Source of the DNA: Deltaproteobacteria bacterium | GTDB taxonomy: Bacteria; Desulfobacterota; Desulfarculia; Adiutricales; Adiutricaceae | DNA length: 34,760 nt | Direction: 5' to 3' | Assembly: GCA_031269485.1 (NCBI GenBank) | Contig: JAISZC010000196.1 | Coordinates: forward strand, 1-34,760 | In this document: positions 1 through 9,591 of the stretch, one piece after another | Layout: every line of letters starts with the position of its first letter | Position numbering within the stretch: position 1 is the stretch's first letter | Position numbers and translations under genes: made by a program | Notes under the pieces: model-generated | Seen by the model: only the letters and a program-made list of their open reading frames with translations | What the model was told of the DNA's origin: nothing | The model's database searches: none

Positions 1-146
1 ATGTCGATCCAGTCGGGTTCGGTGGCGGCGATTTCCTCGGCCATCTTGCGAACCGGACCAGGGTCTTTGTCCTTGAAGGCAGCGCCGATCTTCTTGTTGA
101 TGACGTTGAGATTCTCGGCAAGCGTGTACATGTATTTTTCGGCCAT
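1..146 (-). CDS. acsE: Methyltetrahydrofolate:corrinoid iron-sulfur protein methyltransferase, N-terminal part (truncated by window edge)
   Basis: Minus-strand reading from ATG at 146: MAEKYMYTLAENLNVINKKIGAAFKDKDPGPVRKMAEEIAATEPDWID, resembling the AcsE/pterin-binding N-terminus (ERIN..F..A...RDP.PV...A....). GGAG Shine-Dalgarno upstream. Position directly after acsC. Confidence 0.7.
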   Translation of the reverse strand, partial: MAEKYMYTLAENLNVINKKIGAAFKDKDPGPVRKMAEEIAATEPDWID

Positions 147-254
147 TCGGAACTCCTACTTGGGTTGGCGCTAAGTGAAACCTTGCCGGAGCGCAAGGAA
201 TCTATGGAGAGCGGTCCGGCGGCCAGTGGGCAGGCCGTCGGACGACGCAAGAAT

Positions 255-1595
255 TTAGGCGACCTTGAACTCTTTCAGGAACTTGGGCAGGTGCGCCGCT
301 TCGCGTGGACCGATGGCCACTTTCCAGCCGGACAGTTCCTCTTCCATGTCGCCCATGATGGCGGCGGCATAGCCTGGAATGATGACGGACTTGTGCTTGA
401 TCTTGTCGACGATGCCGCTCTTCTTGCCCACGAAGATGCCCACGTCGTCTCCGGAGAACTTGCCGGCGGCCCAAGCGGTCATGACCGACAGGCCCTCGGA
501 GTCCTTGATGAGCAGCCAGCACGGCACCCTGGAGCCCTCAACCTCGCCGGAGACGATGAAATAAGTCAAGGAGAAGTTCGTGGTGACCAGCACCGGGCTG
601 TTCTCGTCCGGGTTGCCGATGGGATAAATGCCCTCGACGACGGTCATCGGGCGCTGCGGATCGGTGAAAATGTTGAGGCGCTCCAACAGCAACGGGAAGA
701 CGGTGGCGCCGTCGAAGTCGGACAGCACCACGATGCCGGCGTATTTGGCGATGAGGCTGGCGGCCACGGCCGTCTGCAGGGCCAAATTGGCGGTGATCTC
801 GGCCGGGAAGGCGATGGTCCCGTAGCCGTAGTCGCGGTTCTGGCCGACCAGGGCGGCGCGGCGAAGGGCGATGCTGTCCTGCAGGGCCTGCTTGGGCGTG
901 CGGGCGCCGGTGTCAATGACCAGATCCTTGACGCCGGCGTCGCTCAACGCCTTGGTCAGTTCGGCCACCTCGTCCAAATTGGCGGCCTTGAGCCACACGG
1001 GAACCTTGGCGGCCACGGCGACTTCGGCCACGGCGGCGAAGTTGGCCTTCGTGGCCGGGCCGATCAGGGGATTCTTGCCGGCCAAGGCTTCGGCGGCGGC
1101 CTTCAACGCGGCGGGGTCTTCGCTGTAGAGCACCACCGACAGGTCGCTGTTGTCGACGACGGCCTTGGCCGCGGCGGCCAGGCGGGCGCCACCCTTGACC
1201 ACGACCAGCTCGGGCCTGAGATTGAGGCCCACGCGGGCGTACTGGAGCTTCTGGTAGCGCTTGACCAGAGCGGATATTTCCTCGTCGGACTTGCTGTCTT
1301 CAATCAAAGCGGCCAAGCCCGTGGGGTTGAAGAAAGTTTTTTCGTGACGGAACTGGACCGTTTCGCCGCCGACCTTGACGGCCGTGTCGCCGTAGCCCAC
1401 GACCACGGGTCTGATGGGCGGAGCGGAGGCGGCCGACAGCTTTTCGCGCGATTCCGGCTTGACGTCGGGGCAGGCGTCGAGTTCGGCCTTGCCCGAGGCC
1501 AGGTTCATGGCAAAGGCCAAGCAGGTCGGGGATCCGCATTTTTTGCAGTTTGAGCCGGGCAGCAGCTTAAAAATTTGTATACCGGTCAGAGCCAT
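255..1595 (-). CDS. acsC: Corrinoid/iron-sulfur protein large (gamma) subunit of CODH/ACS
   Basis: N-terminal Fe-S motif CKKCGSPTCLAFAMNLASGKAELDAC, then TIM-barrel and corrinoid-binding regions. The ORF track extends to 1703, but ATG at 1595 (MALTGIQIFKLLPG) has an AAGGAG Shine-Dalgarno. Confidence 0.95.
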   Translation of the reverse strand: MALTGIQIFKLLPGSNCKKCGSPTCLAFAMNLASGKAELDACPDVKPESREKLSAASAPPIRPVVVGYGDTAVKVGGETVQFRHEKTFFNPTGLAALIEDSKSDEEISALVKRYQKLQYARVGLNLRPELVVVKGGARLAAAAKAVVDNSDLSVVLYSEDPAALKAAAEALAGKNPLIGPATKANFAAVAEVAVAAKVPVWLKAANLDEVAELTKALSDAGVKDLVIDTGARTPKQALQDSIALRRAALVGQNRDYGYGTIAFPAEITANLALQTAVAASLIAKYAGIVVLSDFDGATVFPLLLERLNIFTDPQRPMTVVEGIYPIGNPDENSPVLVTTNFSLTYFIVSGEVEGSRVPCWLLIKDSEGLSVMTAWAAGKFSGDDVGIFVGKKSGIVDKIKHKSVIIPGYAAAIMGDMEEELSGWKVAIGPREAAHLPKFLKEFKVA

Positions 1596-1864
1596 TTGGC
1601 AACTCCTTGATAACGCCGGCCTGTCGGCCCGGCCTGTATTTATGGACGATCCTTGAACCGTCGCCCCTTGGCTGAAAATCTGGTCAAGGCTAAAACAGGT
1701 CAAAACTTGGTCGTCGCGCCGGTTGAGGCGATCCGTTGACCGGCCCGGCGCGGTGGGGCGCGCCGCTCTCCGCCGAGGTTGGAGCAGGCGGGGAGCTGAC
1801 GCGAAGTCTAGCCCGGTCCGGCCGAGCCGCAGCTCGGCCGGACCGGGCCGTCGGCCGAGTCGGC

Positions 1865-4081
1865 TCAGCCGAGGATGCCGTCCATGTCGAGAGCCGGGTG
1901 CTTCTTTTCGGTCAAGAAGGGCAGGATTTCCTCTTCGGTGAGGCCCACGGTCTCGTCGGCGATGCGGTCAACCAGATCCGGGATGCCGAGCTCCTCGCCG
2001 CGCTTGAGCAGCCTGTCTCTGAGCTCGTCCTTGAGGGCCTTGGGCATCCAGACCAGGCGCTTGAGGCCGCCGTCGCCCAACAGGAACTTCCTCTGTATGA
2101 TGTTGTACTTGGAGTGCCCGACGAAGCCAGGGGCCTGGTTGCCGCCGCCCATGGTGCCGGCCAGAGTCGAGAACTTCATCCCGCTGGGAGTCTCGCCGGT
2201 GTAGTCGCGGTTGACGGTCATCAAGCCGTTGCAGGTGGGGAGCACCGCGGCGATGCACTCGCAGCAGCCGCAGGTGGTCATCGGGTCGTTGATGAGGCTG
2301 TAGAAGCAGACGTTGGTGACCGCCTGGCGGGAGGCCTTGTTGATGAACTCGTTGGCCCCCTTGTAGATGCCCAGCGTGGGGTCAAGGGTTTCGCCCTTCT
2401 CGATGGGCTGGTTGGGGCCGGTCGGGTTGATCTCGAAGCTGGCCTTGCAGTCCATCCAGTTGTAAGCGCCGCAGAGGCCGGTGCGCTCGGGGCTGACCAC
2501 GCAGACGTGGTTGGGGGCGAAGCTTTGACACAACGTGCAGCTGTAATAGGTCTCCGTCCCCTCGTCGGTCATGTTCTCGACGCGGGCGTCCCGGACGACG
2601 TAGACGTGGCGGGCCTTTTCGCGGATCTCGCTGGCCTTTTTCTCCTCGGAGTAGAGCTTGACCTGCAGCTTGTCGAAGACTGCGCCGAAGTCCTGGTGGA
2701 GCTTGGCGTGGAGGATGACGCCGATGTGCCTGAGGGTGAAGCCCTTGGCCACGGCGTCTTTGGAGATGCGGATCATGCCGATGTCGCGCTGGCCGGTGTG
2801 CATGACGCCCTGCGCGTAGTTCAGCAGGTGGTGGATCTGGCGCTCGAGGATTGGCTCGAAGTCCTCCTGGAACTTGCGGCCGGCCACCTCGACCACGATG
2901 GCCAAGGGCAACGAGCCCCCTTCCTTGACGTCGGCCAAGTCGGGGCCGACGACCTCGACCTTGCCGTCCTCGACGTGGTCCATCTGCGCGGAGGTGACCC
3001 ACTCGACCGTGACCGTCTTGGAGCCGCCGCCCATCTCGCAGTACATGTCGTTCTTGCGGATGCGCTCGCCCTCGAAGGCCGGGCCGTAGGCGACGGGCAC
3101 GTCGACCGTCGCCACCGTGGTCTTCAAGCCGCGGACTTCCACGGACCTTTGGACCATCTCCTCGACGGGCACGTTGGCCACGACGTGCTCGTAAGTGCAC
3201 ACGCCGGTGGGCAGGATTTCGGGGATGTCGGTGTTGGCCAACGTCGGGAAGCCCCAGTTGACGCAGCCGGCGGCGTTGGCGGCCCACTCGGCGTTGACCT
3301 CGCCCAAGGCGTTGACGAAGGCGAAGATGCGCTCCTTGTTGTACAGGAGCATCTTTTTGTAGTCTCCGGGCTTGACGCCGCCGAAGGCCATGGCCGCGCG
3401 GTTGGCGAAGCCCAGGGCGAAGACGGCCGCGGAGATGTCAGGGCCGAACGAGACCAGACGAGTGTTCCAGCCGATCTCCACGCCGGCCTCGACCAGCTGC
3501 TGCGAGAAGGTGGTGCCGCCCTGGTTGGCGCACATGAACACGTAGATGGAGCGGCGTTGGTACTCCAGGGCCAGCTCCTTGGCGATCTCCGGGCTGGGCG
3601 CGGCGCCGACGATGGCCGCGAAGCCGGGGGCCGAACCGTCGACGAACTGCACGCCGCGTTTCCGGAAGACGGTGTCTTCGGCGGCGCCCAGCCAGATTTT
3701 GCCGTTCTCGACGTCGACGTCTTCGCTGACGATGTAGAAGTCGGGGTCTTCGACGTAGCGGATGGCCTCGACTATTTCCTCAGCCAAAATGGCCGCCATG
3801 CCGGCGTCCAGCAATGGACCGAGGTAGGGGAGGTAGTTGAGGCTCTTGACGTGGGGCGGCAGCAGCTGACGGGCCACTTCCAAGGGCTTCTTGGCGTCGC
3901 CGAGGGTCTTGACCGGGAAGCCCAGCAGCGAGTAGATGACCGGCAGATAATAGGCGGTGTTGGGGAACTCGAGCTTTTGATCGGGTCCGTATTTTTCCAA
4001 AGCCCTGGCGTAGATGCCTTCGGCCTTCTGCACGATGTTGTAGCCACCCTGGATGGCGGCGAATGCGACTAATTTAGACAC
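1865..4081 (-). CDS. acsB: CO dehydrogenase/acetyl-CoA synthase, acetyl-CoA synthase subunit (bacterial type, 738 aa)
   Basis: A-cluster region YSCTLCQSFAPNHVCVVSPERTGLCGAYNW...CGCCECIAAVLPTCNGLM. GTG start with GGAGGG Shine-Dalgarno. Confidence 0.96.
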   Translation of the reverse strand: MSKLVAFAAIQGGYNIVQKAEGIYARALEKYGPDQKLEFPNTAYYLPVIYSLLGFPVKTLGDAKKPLEVARQLLPPHVKSLNYLPYLGPLLDAGMAAILAEEIVEAIRYVEDPDFYIVSEDVDVENGKIWLGAAEDTVFRKRGVQFVDGSAPGFAAIVGAAPSPEIAKELALEYQRRSIYVFMCANQGGTTFSQQLVEAGVEIGWNTRLVSFGPDISAAVFALGFANRAAMAFGGVKPGDYKKMLLYNKERIFAFVNALGEVNAEWAANAAGCVNWGFPTLANTDIPEILPTGVCTYEHVVANVPVEEMVQRSVEVRGLKTTVATVDVPVAYGPAFEGERIRKNDMYCEMGGGSKTVTVEWVTSAQMDHVEDGKVEVVGPDLADVKEGGSLPLAIVVEVAGRKFQEDFEPILERQIHHLLNYAQGVMHTGQRDIGMIRISKDAVAKGFTLRHIGVILHAKLHQDFGAVFDKLQVKLYSEEKKASEIREKARHVYVVRDARVENMTDEGTETYYSCTLCQSFAPNHVCVVSPERTGLCGAYNWMDCKASFEINPTGPNQPIEKGETLDPTLGIYKGANEFINKASRQAVTNVCFYSLINDPMTTCGCCECIAAVLPTCNGLMTVNRDYTGETPSGMKFSTLAGTMGGGNQAPGFVGHSKYNIIQRKFLLGDGGLKRLVWMPKALKDELRDRLLKRGEELGIPDLVDRIADETVGLTEEEILPFLTEKKHPALDMDGILG

Positions 4082-4159
4082 GGAAAATCCCTCCGATACA
4101 AAAATGGTTCGTCGCGGCCGCGGCGGAGAACCAGGCCCCCGCCGCGGGCGGAATCATCG

Positions 4160-6175
4160 TCAGGCGGCCTCGATCTTCTGGCGATCGGCCATATCCATCA
4201 GGACGCGCTCGCGGGCCTTGTCGATCCCGAGAGCTTGACGCTTCCGGTCGATGTGGGCCAGGATCTTGTGGGCGGCCTTGACGGGATCGGGCTCGTAGTC
4301 CCATTTGCCGCCGTAGAGCTCCTCCATGTCCTCTTCCAGATATTTCTTGACGATTGGCGAACCGTTGATGGGCAGCGAGACGCCCAACATGACGTAGACA
4401 CCGGAGGTGACGAAGTACTGACCGATGCCGATGGCCTTCTCGCTCATCCAGCCGGGCGCCGCGCCGGCGGCGGGCAGATCGGCCAGTTCCTTGCCGAGTC
4501 CGCCAGCCTTGATCACCTCGGTGGCGGCGGTCAGGATGCGGGAATTGTCGAGGCAGGAGCCCATGTGCAGAACCGGCGGGATGCCGACCGTCTCGCAGAC
4601 TTCGGCCAAGCCAGGACCGGCCCAGACCGGAGCGGCCTCTGGGGTCAGCAGGCCGGCTTTGCCGCAGGCCATGGCCGAGCAGCCGGTGGTCAGGACGATG
4701 ACGTCGTTCTTGATGAGTTCCTTGATGAGGGCCAGATGGACCTCGTCGTGCTCCATGCGGGCGTTGTTGCAGCCGACCACGCCCACCACGCCGCGGATGC
4801 GGCCGTTGATGATGTTGTCGTTCAGAGGCACGAACGAGCCCCTGAAGGTGCCGCCCAGATGGTACTTGATGGCCTCGGTCGAGAAGCCCACCACCATTCG
4901 GTTGGTGTCGGTGGGGATGTTGACTTCGCCGCGGTTGGGGAAGTTGTCGGCGGCGATTTTGATGATTTCCTTGGCCTTCTCGAGCGCCGCGTGCTCCTCG
5001 AAGTTCACGTGCATCGTGTTCTTGCCGGAGGCGCACTTGGCGATGGGCATGGTGGTGATGAACTTGGTGTGGAAGCACTCGGAGACGTTGGCCAGATTCT
5101 CCATGACGCACTGGACGTCCACCACCATGGCCTCGACGGCGCCGGTGATGACGGCCAGCTCCTGCTGGAGGTAGTCGCCGGCGATGGGAATGCCGTGTCG
5201 GACCAGAATTTCGTTGGCGGTGCAGCACATGCCTGCCACCAAGTAGCCGGCGGCGCCCTTGCTGCGAGCGTATTCCTGCATCTCAGGCAAATTGACCGCG
5301 CAAACGATCATCTCGGAGACCAACGGGTCGTGACCGTGGACGATGATGTTGACCTTGTCCTTGGACAGCACGCCGAGGTTGATGCGGCCAGTGTTGGGGT
5401 AGGGCGTGCCGAACATGATGTCCTGCAGGTCCGTGGCCATCATCGAGCCGCCCCAGCCGTTGCCCAGAGAGCAACGGGCGCCCTGCTTGAGCAGGTTGCG
5501 GTAGTCCTGATCGACGCCCATGTGGGTGCGGTGCATGATCTCGACGACCTCGCGGTCGATGCCGCGGGGCTTGACGCCGTGCTTGGCCCACCGATCCTGC
5601 GTGGGCTGCGGGGCGCGCTTGAGGTAGATCATTTCGCCCTGCTGCTGGCCCCACTGGCTCAAGGCCGTCTCCCCGACTTCCAAGGCGATGGCCCACTTGT
5701 CCCTGGGAACCTCGACGCCATCCTTCTCTTCGGTCACGGGGATGTCGTAGAAGCCGGCGACTTCGCGCAGCTTGATCTCGTCCTTGATGGTGTAGTCGTG
5801 GGCTTCGCGGCGAGCCATGGCGAGGAAGGTCTCGGCGACGCTGCGGCCGTGGTCGGAGTGTGAGGCGCAACCGGCGGCCATGGCGCGGATGAGGTTGCGG
5901 GCGACGATGGTTTCGGGGGTGGCGCCGCAAAGGCCGATGCGCTTGTCGGGCTCGGTGCCGTCCTTGATGCCTTTGGTCAGAGGAAGACGGCAGGGGCCCT
6001 GAGAACAGACCTTGCAGCAGATGCCCTCAGTGCCGATATTGCACTGCTTCATCTTGACGGCCCGGTCGAAGATGGTTTCAATCCCCTTCGACTGAGCCAG
6101 ATGAAGCATCTTTATGGTAGCCTTGTCAACGGTGACTTCTTCCGGCAAAGCCACTTTGGCGGTGCTTTCAGACAT
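4160..6175 (-). CDS. cooS: Carbon monoxide dehydrogenase catalytic subunit (Ni-Fe-S)
   Basis: CNIGTEGICCKVCSQGPCRLP cluster motif; HGHDPLVSEMI and GCSAMACGKAGLLTPEA motifs. The ORF track start at 6262 is probably too long: ATG at 6175 (MSESTAKVALPEE) follows AAGGAG. Confidence 0.95.
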   Translation of the reverse strand: MSESTAKVALPEEVTVDKATIKMLHLAQSKGIETIFDRAVKMKQCNIGTEGICCKVCSQGPCRLPLTKGIKDGTEPDKRIGLCGATPETIVARNLIRAMAAGCASHSDHGRSVAETFLAMARREAHDYTIKDEIKLREVAGFYDIPVTEEKDGVEVPRDKWAIALEVGETALSQWGQQQGEMIYLKRAPQPTQDRWAKHGVKPRGIDREVVEIMHRTHMGVDQDYRNLLKQGARCSLGNGWGGSMMATDLQDIMFGTPYPNTGRINLGVLSKDKVNIIVHGHDPLVSEMIVCAVNLPEMQEYARSKGAAGYLVAGMCCTANEILVRHGIPIAGDYLQQELAVITGAVEAMVVDVQCVMENLANVSECFHTKFITTMPIAKCASGKNTMHVNFEEHAALEKAKEIIKIAADNFPNRGEVNIPTDTNRMVVGFSTEAIKYHLGGTFRGSFVPLNDNIINGRIRGVVGVVGCNNARMEHDEVHLALIKELIKNDVIVLTTGCSAMACGKAGLLTPEAAPVWAGPGLAEVCETVGIPPVLHMGSCLDNSRILTAATEVIKAGGLGKELADLPAAGAAPGWMSEKAIGIGQYFVTSGVYVMLGVSLPINGSPIVKKYLEEDMEELYGGKWDYEPDPVKAAHKILAHIDRKRQALGIDKARERVLMDMADRQKIEAA

Positions 6176-6296
6176 TCCGGGACTCCTTCGTGGAATCCTC
6201 GCGCTTCGCTGTGCGAGGTGTATGCGGTCGTCCACGGCCGGCGGACCAGCCGCGGAGGTCAAAAACAGTCAGGTTTCGGCACGCCGTCAGTTCGGC

Positions 6297-6422
6297 TCAG
6301 TAGCGCGGCGTTCTGACGTGGACGCGATCGAGTTCGGCGATGATTTGGTTGGAGACGGCCTCTTCGGGCTTTTCCTGCTGGCTCTCGCCGGCGGCTTTCT
6401 TTTCCTCTGGTTTGGCGCTCAT
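6297..6422 (-). CDS. Small hypothetical protein (41 aa) between acsD and cooS
   Basis: ATG at 6422 preceded by AAGGAG with 8-nt spacing; translation MSAKPEEKKAAGESQQEKPEEAVSNQIIAELDRVHVRTPRY then TGA. Below the length cut-off of the ORF track. Confidence 0.55.
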   Translation of the reverse strand: MSAKPEEKKAAGESQQEKPEEAVSNQIIAELDRVHVRTPRY

Positions 6423-6704
6423 GGCGGACGCTCCTTGGCTGACGCCTGTTATGCGTTGAAGCTCGGAACGCGTTTCCTGGCGGCCTCCGACTTCTCGACC
6501 GCTGGCAGGACTCGCGAAAGGTTATTGCGTCGCCGACGGCTTGTCGGCGGTTTGGTTGAGCACTGCCCTGCAGCGGCTTCCGGACCGCGGGCTTGACGTC
6601 GGCTGAAGGACCGGCCTTGCAGCCTGGTGAGCGGGGATCCCCTGTCGTCTCAGCCTGGGCCGGCCTCCTTCCCCCGGACGGCGAAGGAGGCCGTCGGCCT
6701 CAGT

Positions 6705-7697
6705 TCAGGCGAGAGGGGTTATGGGCACGTCGGGCTGGCCTTCGGCCTTGGCCTCGCCGCCGTCGGTGACCAGGTCTATATATTCACGAACCAGTTTCAA
6801 GGAAGCGGGGTGAGCCAGAACCACCAGGCTCGAGCCGGCCGACAGCAAGGCGACGGCTTCGGTCACTTCCATGAGGACGCCGCGACAGACGCGGTCGCCC
6901 AGGGTCGGGTGCTCGGAGGTTGGCTGGCCAGCTTCCTTGCTCTTCCAAATCTCCTCGCCCACGATGTTGACGATGGGCTGCTGGAGCTTGTCGTCCTGCT
7001 GCACCAAAGCGGCCATCTGGATGCGCTCCATGACCGAGTAGCAGTACTCCATGCCGTAGCCGAGGCCGCCGGTGGAAGGGTCGATGAGGATGTTCTCGGG
7101 CTTGATGCCAAGATCCATCAGCAGGATGTTGAGCTGCTTGGCCAGGTTGACGTCGATGGGCGAGCGCGCGATGACGCTGTGCCCGTAGGCCAGGGCCTGA
7201 GCGCCGATGGCCTTGTAGTTTTTGTCGGTGACGGGACCTAGCATGAGGTGCTTGTTGGCGAAGGCCTCGGCCACGGCGGCCAGAGTGTCCTTGTCCTTGT
7301 CGACGTTGTCCACGCCGAACACGATGACCGGGACGTCGACCGCCTCAAGGACCTTGCGGGTCGTGGCCACGGCCTCGGCGGGGCCGGTGTTGTTGTCGTT
7401 GGGGTCGGAGCTTTTCAAATGCAAGGAGATGACGTCGGCCCCGTACTCGACCGCTTTCTTGGCCCAGGCGCCCGGATCGTCCAAAACGCCCGAGAAGGCC
7501 TCGGCCAGAGGGCCGTCGTAGCTTTCGCCCGGATTCATGTCCCAAACCTGCAGGGCCAGCTTGGGCTTGTGGGGCAGAGTTCCTTCAAAGTCGTGGAAAT
7601 TATAAGCGCCTTGCCCGCCGACGAGAACTTTTTTCACGCCAAGCGGCGTTTCATTGATTTTGCCGCTGTACTTGACGGTGTTAATTTGAAAGGCCAA
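6705..7697 (-). CDS. acsD: Corrinoid/iron-sulfur protein small (delta) subunit of CODH/ACS
   Basis: AFQINTVKYSGKINETPLG...LALQVWDMNPGESYDGPLAEAF...ADVISLHLKSSDPN. Probable TTG start at 7697 with AGGAGG six nt upstream; the ORF track extends to 7763. Confidence 0.93.
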   Translation of the reverse strand: MAFQINTVKYSGKINETPLGVKKVLVGGQGAYNFHDFEGTLPHKPKLALQVWDMNPGESYDGPLAEAFSGVLDDPGAWAKKAVEYGADVISLHLKSSDPNDNNTGPAEAVATTRKVLEAVDVPVIVFGVDNVDKDKDTLAAVAEAFANKHLMLGPVTDKNYKAIGAQALAYGHSVIARSPIDVNLAKQLNILLMDLGIKPENILIDPSTGGLGYGMEYCYSVMERIQMAALVQQDDKLQQPIVNIVGEEIWKSKEAGQPTSEHPTLGDRVCRGVLMEVTEAVALLSAGSSLVVLAHPASLKLVREYIDLVTDGGEAKAEGQPDVPITPLA

Positions 7698-8586
7698 AAT
7701 CCACCTCCTGAAAATGCGGGCCGGCCTTTTATCTGGGCTTACGGCCACAACGTGAGTTTTCATGCCTCGCGGCGCTTGGTTTTTGCCCTAGACCGGGAGA
7801 CTTGGCTTTGGAATGCCGAATCCAACTGTTTTTTTTCGCCCACTCTCGCCGAAGCCATGCTGTTTTCGACGTCCGCACGCTGGTCCGGACTTGGTCCGGA
7901 GGCTCTCCGCGCGCTGGCGCCAGTCGTGACCGATCCGCCGATTCGCCGCCCCACGGAGGCAGCGTTGAAAGCCCCGCCGCCGTTCGGCGACTTTTTCGTC
8001 CGTCCGTGGAGATCGCGGCGCCCGAAGGCGAACCAGGTTTTGCCCACCCCCGCGAATCGAGCGCTTCTGCGGAGGAGGCGCCGTGAAAGGCTCGCGGCGC
8101 CTAGGCTGGAACGCCGCCCCTGAGCGCGAGCGACGTTAAGTTCGCTGAATAGGAGTCAGTATCGCTTAATGATCGGCATTTGTCAAGTCATTATTTTTGC
8201 ATTTGCCCGGCTGGTCCGCCGGGCCGACGAAGTCCAGCGTCGGCGCGCTTTCCAAGTCGGCGACGGCCCGGACCGTCTGGGCCGCAAGTCGCCCAAACAG
8301 CCCTCAAGACGCCGAGAAAGGGCGCGACAGGCTGCTTCCGGCGTCCCCCCGACCGGACTCGCGCGGGGTCGGCCTTTGATCTCTGACGATTCGGCCGCGG
8401 GCCTCGAACGCCAACTTTTCAGCCAATTTATTTAACAAAATTTTTAATTTTAATGCACTACAATTACCGCAAGCAAACATAAATAAAAATATTAATCAAA
8501 AAATGTCTTTTTTTATCTTAGGTTGTTTTTATCTTTTTTGTTGGTCTTAATCGCTTTAAACGCGGAACGCCGCGGCCTCGACGTTC

Positions 8587-9591
8587 TTAGGCCGAACGCA
8601 CCTCCTGCCTGACGAAGGTCAGGTACGACAGGACAAAGGCGGCTGCGGAAAAGCCCAAAAGCATCAAAAAATCCGGCATGGCCATGATGAGGGATTGCGG
8701 CAACGGCAGCAGGCCCTGAAAGCGCCGCAAAAGATATTGATCGACGCGGCTCATCGCGGCCAGGCGAAAGGTTTGATCGGCCCCGCGGCGGGTGGGATCG
8801 AGCAAGGCGGCGGAAGCTTCGTCGTAGAGGGAGGCCGGCGAGACCAAGGAGGCCAGGCGATTGGCGCGGCCTAGCTTTTCAAGTTCCTCGACCTGCGGCC
8901 TGGAAGGGTCGGCGAAGGGGGCCCAGGCCGCGGCCGCGGCCTGGCCCAAGACGGGCAAAAAAAACGTCAAAAAAATCCACAAAGCGGCCGAGGCCATGGC
9001 CGAGCCGCCGGCCGAGCGGAAAACGATGGAGGCCAGCATGGCGACGCCCAGCCAGAAGCCCAAATAGACCAGGCTGACGAGCCAAAAAACGCCGAGACGC
9101 AAAACTTCCTCGACGGTGGGGACCACGCCGACGCCCATGAGCCCCAAGCCTATCAGCACCAGCGTCAAGGCGGTCAAGGTCACGGCCAGCACGGTCAGGC
9201 CGGCCAGGAACTTGGCCAGAATAAACTCGTCGCGGCGGATGGGCTGGGCCAAAATTTTGGAGAGGGTGCCTTGGCTGCGTTCGCGGTTGACGGAGTCGAA
9301 GCCCAGAACCACGCCGACCAACGGGCCGAAGAGAGCCAAAAAGACGGAGAGGGAGAAAAAGCCGCCGGGGGCGGTGAAAAGCAGCAGGAAGGTGCGGCCT
9401 TCGAGCCAGACGCCGCCGCCTTCGGCCAAAAGCGCGCGGACCCCTTGACCGGCCATGTGGGCGCTGAGAAAGCTGCACATGAAAATTAAGGACAGAGTCG
9501 CCAGAAAGCGGGACGACCCGAAGTGATCCGCCAATTCCTTTCGGAACACCGCCTTCAAGCCGCCGCCTCCTCTCCGGCCCGTTTCAGACAA
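8587..9591 (-). CDS. ABC-2 type transporter permease
   Basis: 334 aa, multiple hydrophobic segments, motif DSVNRERSQGTLSKILAQPIRRDEFILAKFLAGL typical of ABC-2/NatB-like permeases; overlaps the upstream ATPase gene. Confidence 0.85.
   Translation of the reverse strand: MSETGRRGGGGLKAVFRKELADHFGSSRFLATLSLIFMCSFLSAHMAGQGVRALLAEGGGVWLEGRTFLLLFTAPGGFFSLSVFLALFGPLVGVVLGFDSVNRERSQGTLSKILAQPIRRDEFILAKFLAGLTVLAVTLTALTLVLIGLGLMGVGVVPTVEEVLRLGVFWLVSLVYLGFWLGVAMLASIVFRSAGGSAMASAALWIFLTFFLPVLGQAAAAAWAPFADPSRPQVEELEKLGRANRLASLVSPASLYDEASAALLDPTRRGADQTFRLAAMSRVDQYLLRRFQGLLPLPQSLIMAMPDFLMLLGFSAAAFVLSYLTFVRQEVRSA

Noticed and set aside
165-1553. 462-aa plus-strand ORF antisense to acsC
   Set aside because: Antisense shadow ORF; composition typical of GC-rich reverse frames.
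1736-4072. 778-aa plus-strand ORF antisense to acsB
   Set aside because: Shadow frame of a GC-rich gene: low-complexity Asp/Val/Gly/His-rich product, no family features, while the minus strand encodes full AcsB.
4235-5863. 542-aa plus-strand ORF and 384-aa minus ORF (4074-5228) over cooS
   Set aside because: Shadow frames of cooS with biased composition; the CooS frame carries all recognisable motifs.
7760-8435. Several ORFs in the acsD upstream region
   Set aside because: No convincing protein character; more likely the leader/promoter region of the acs operon.
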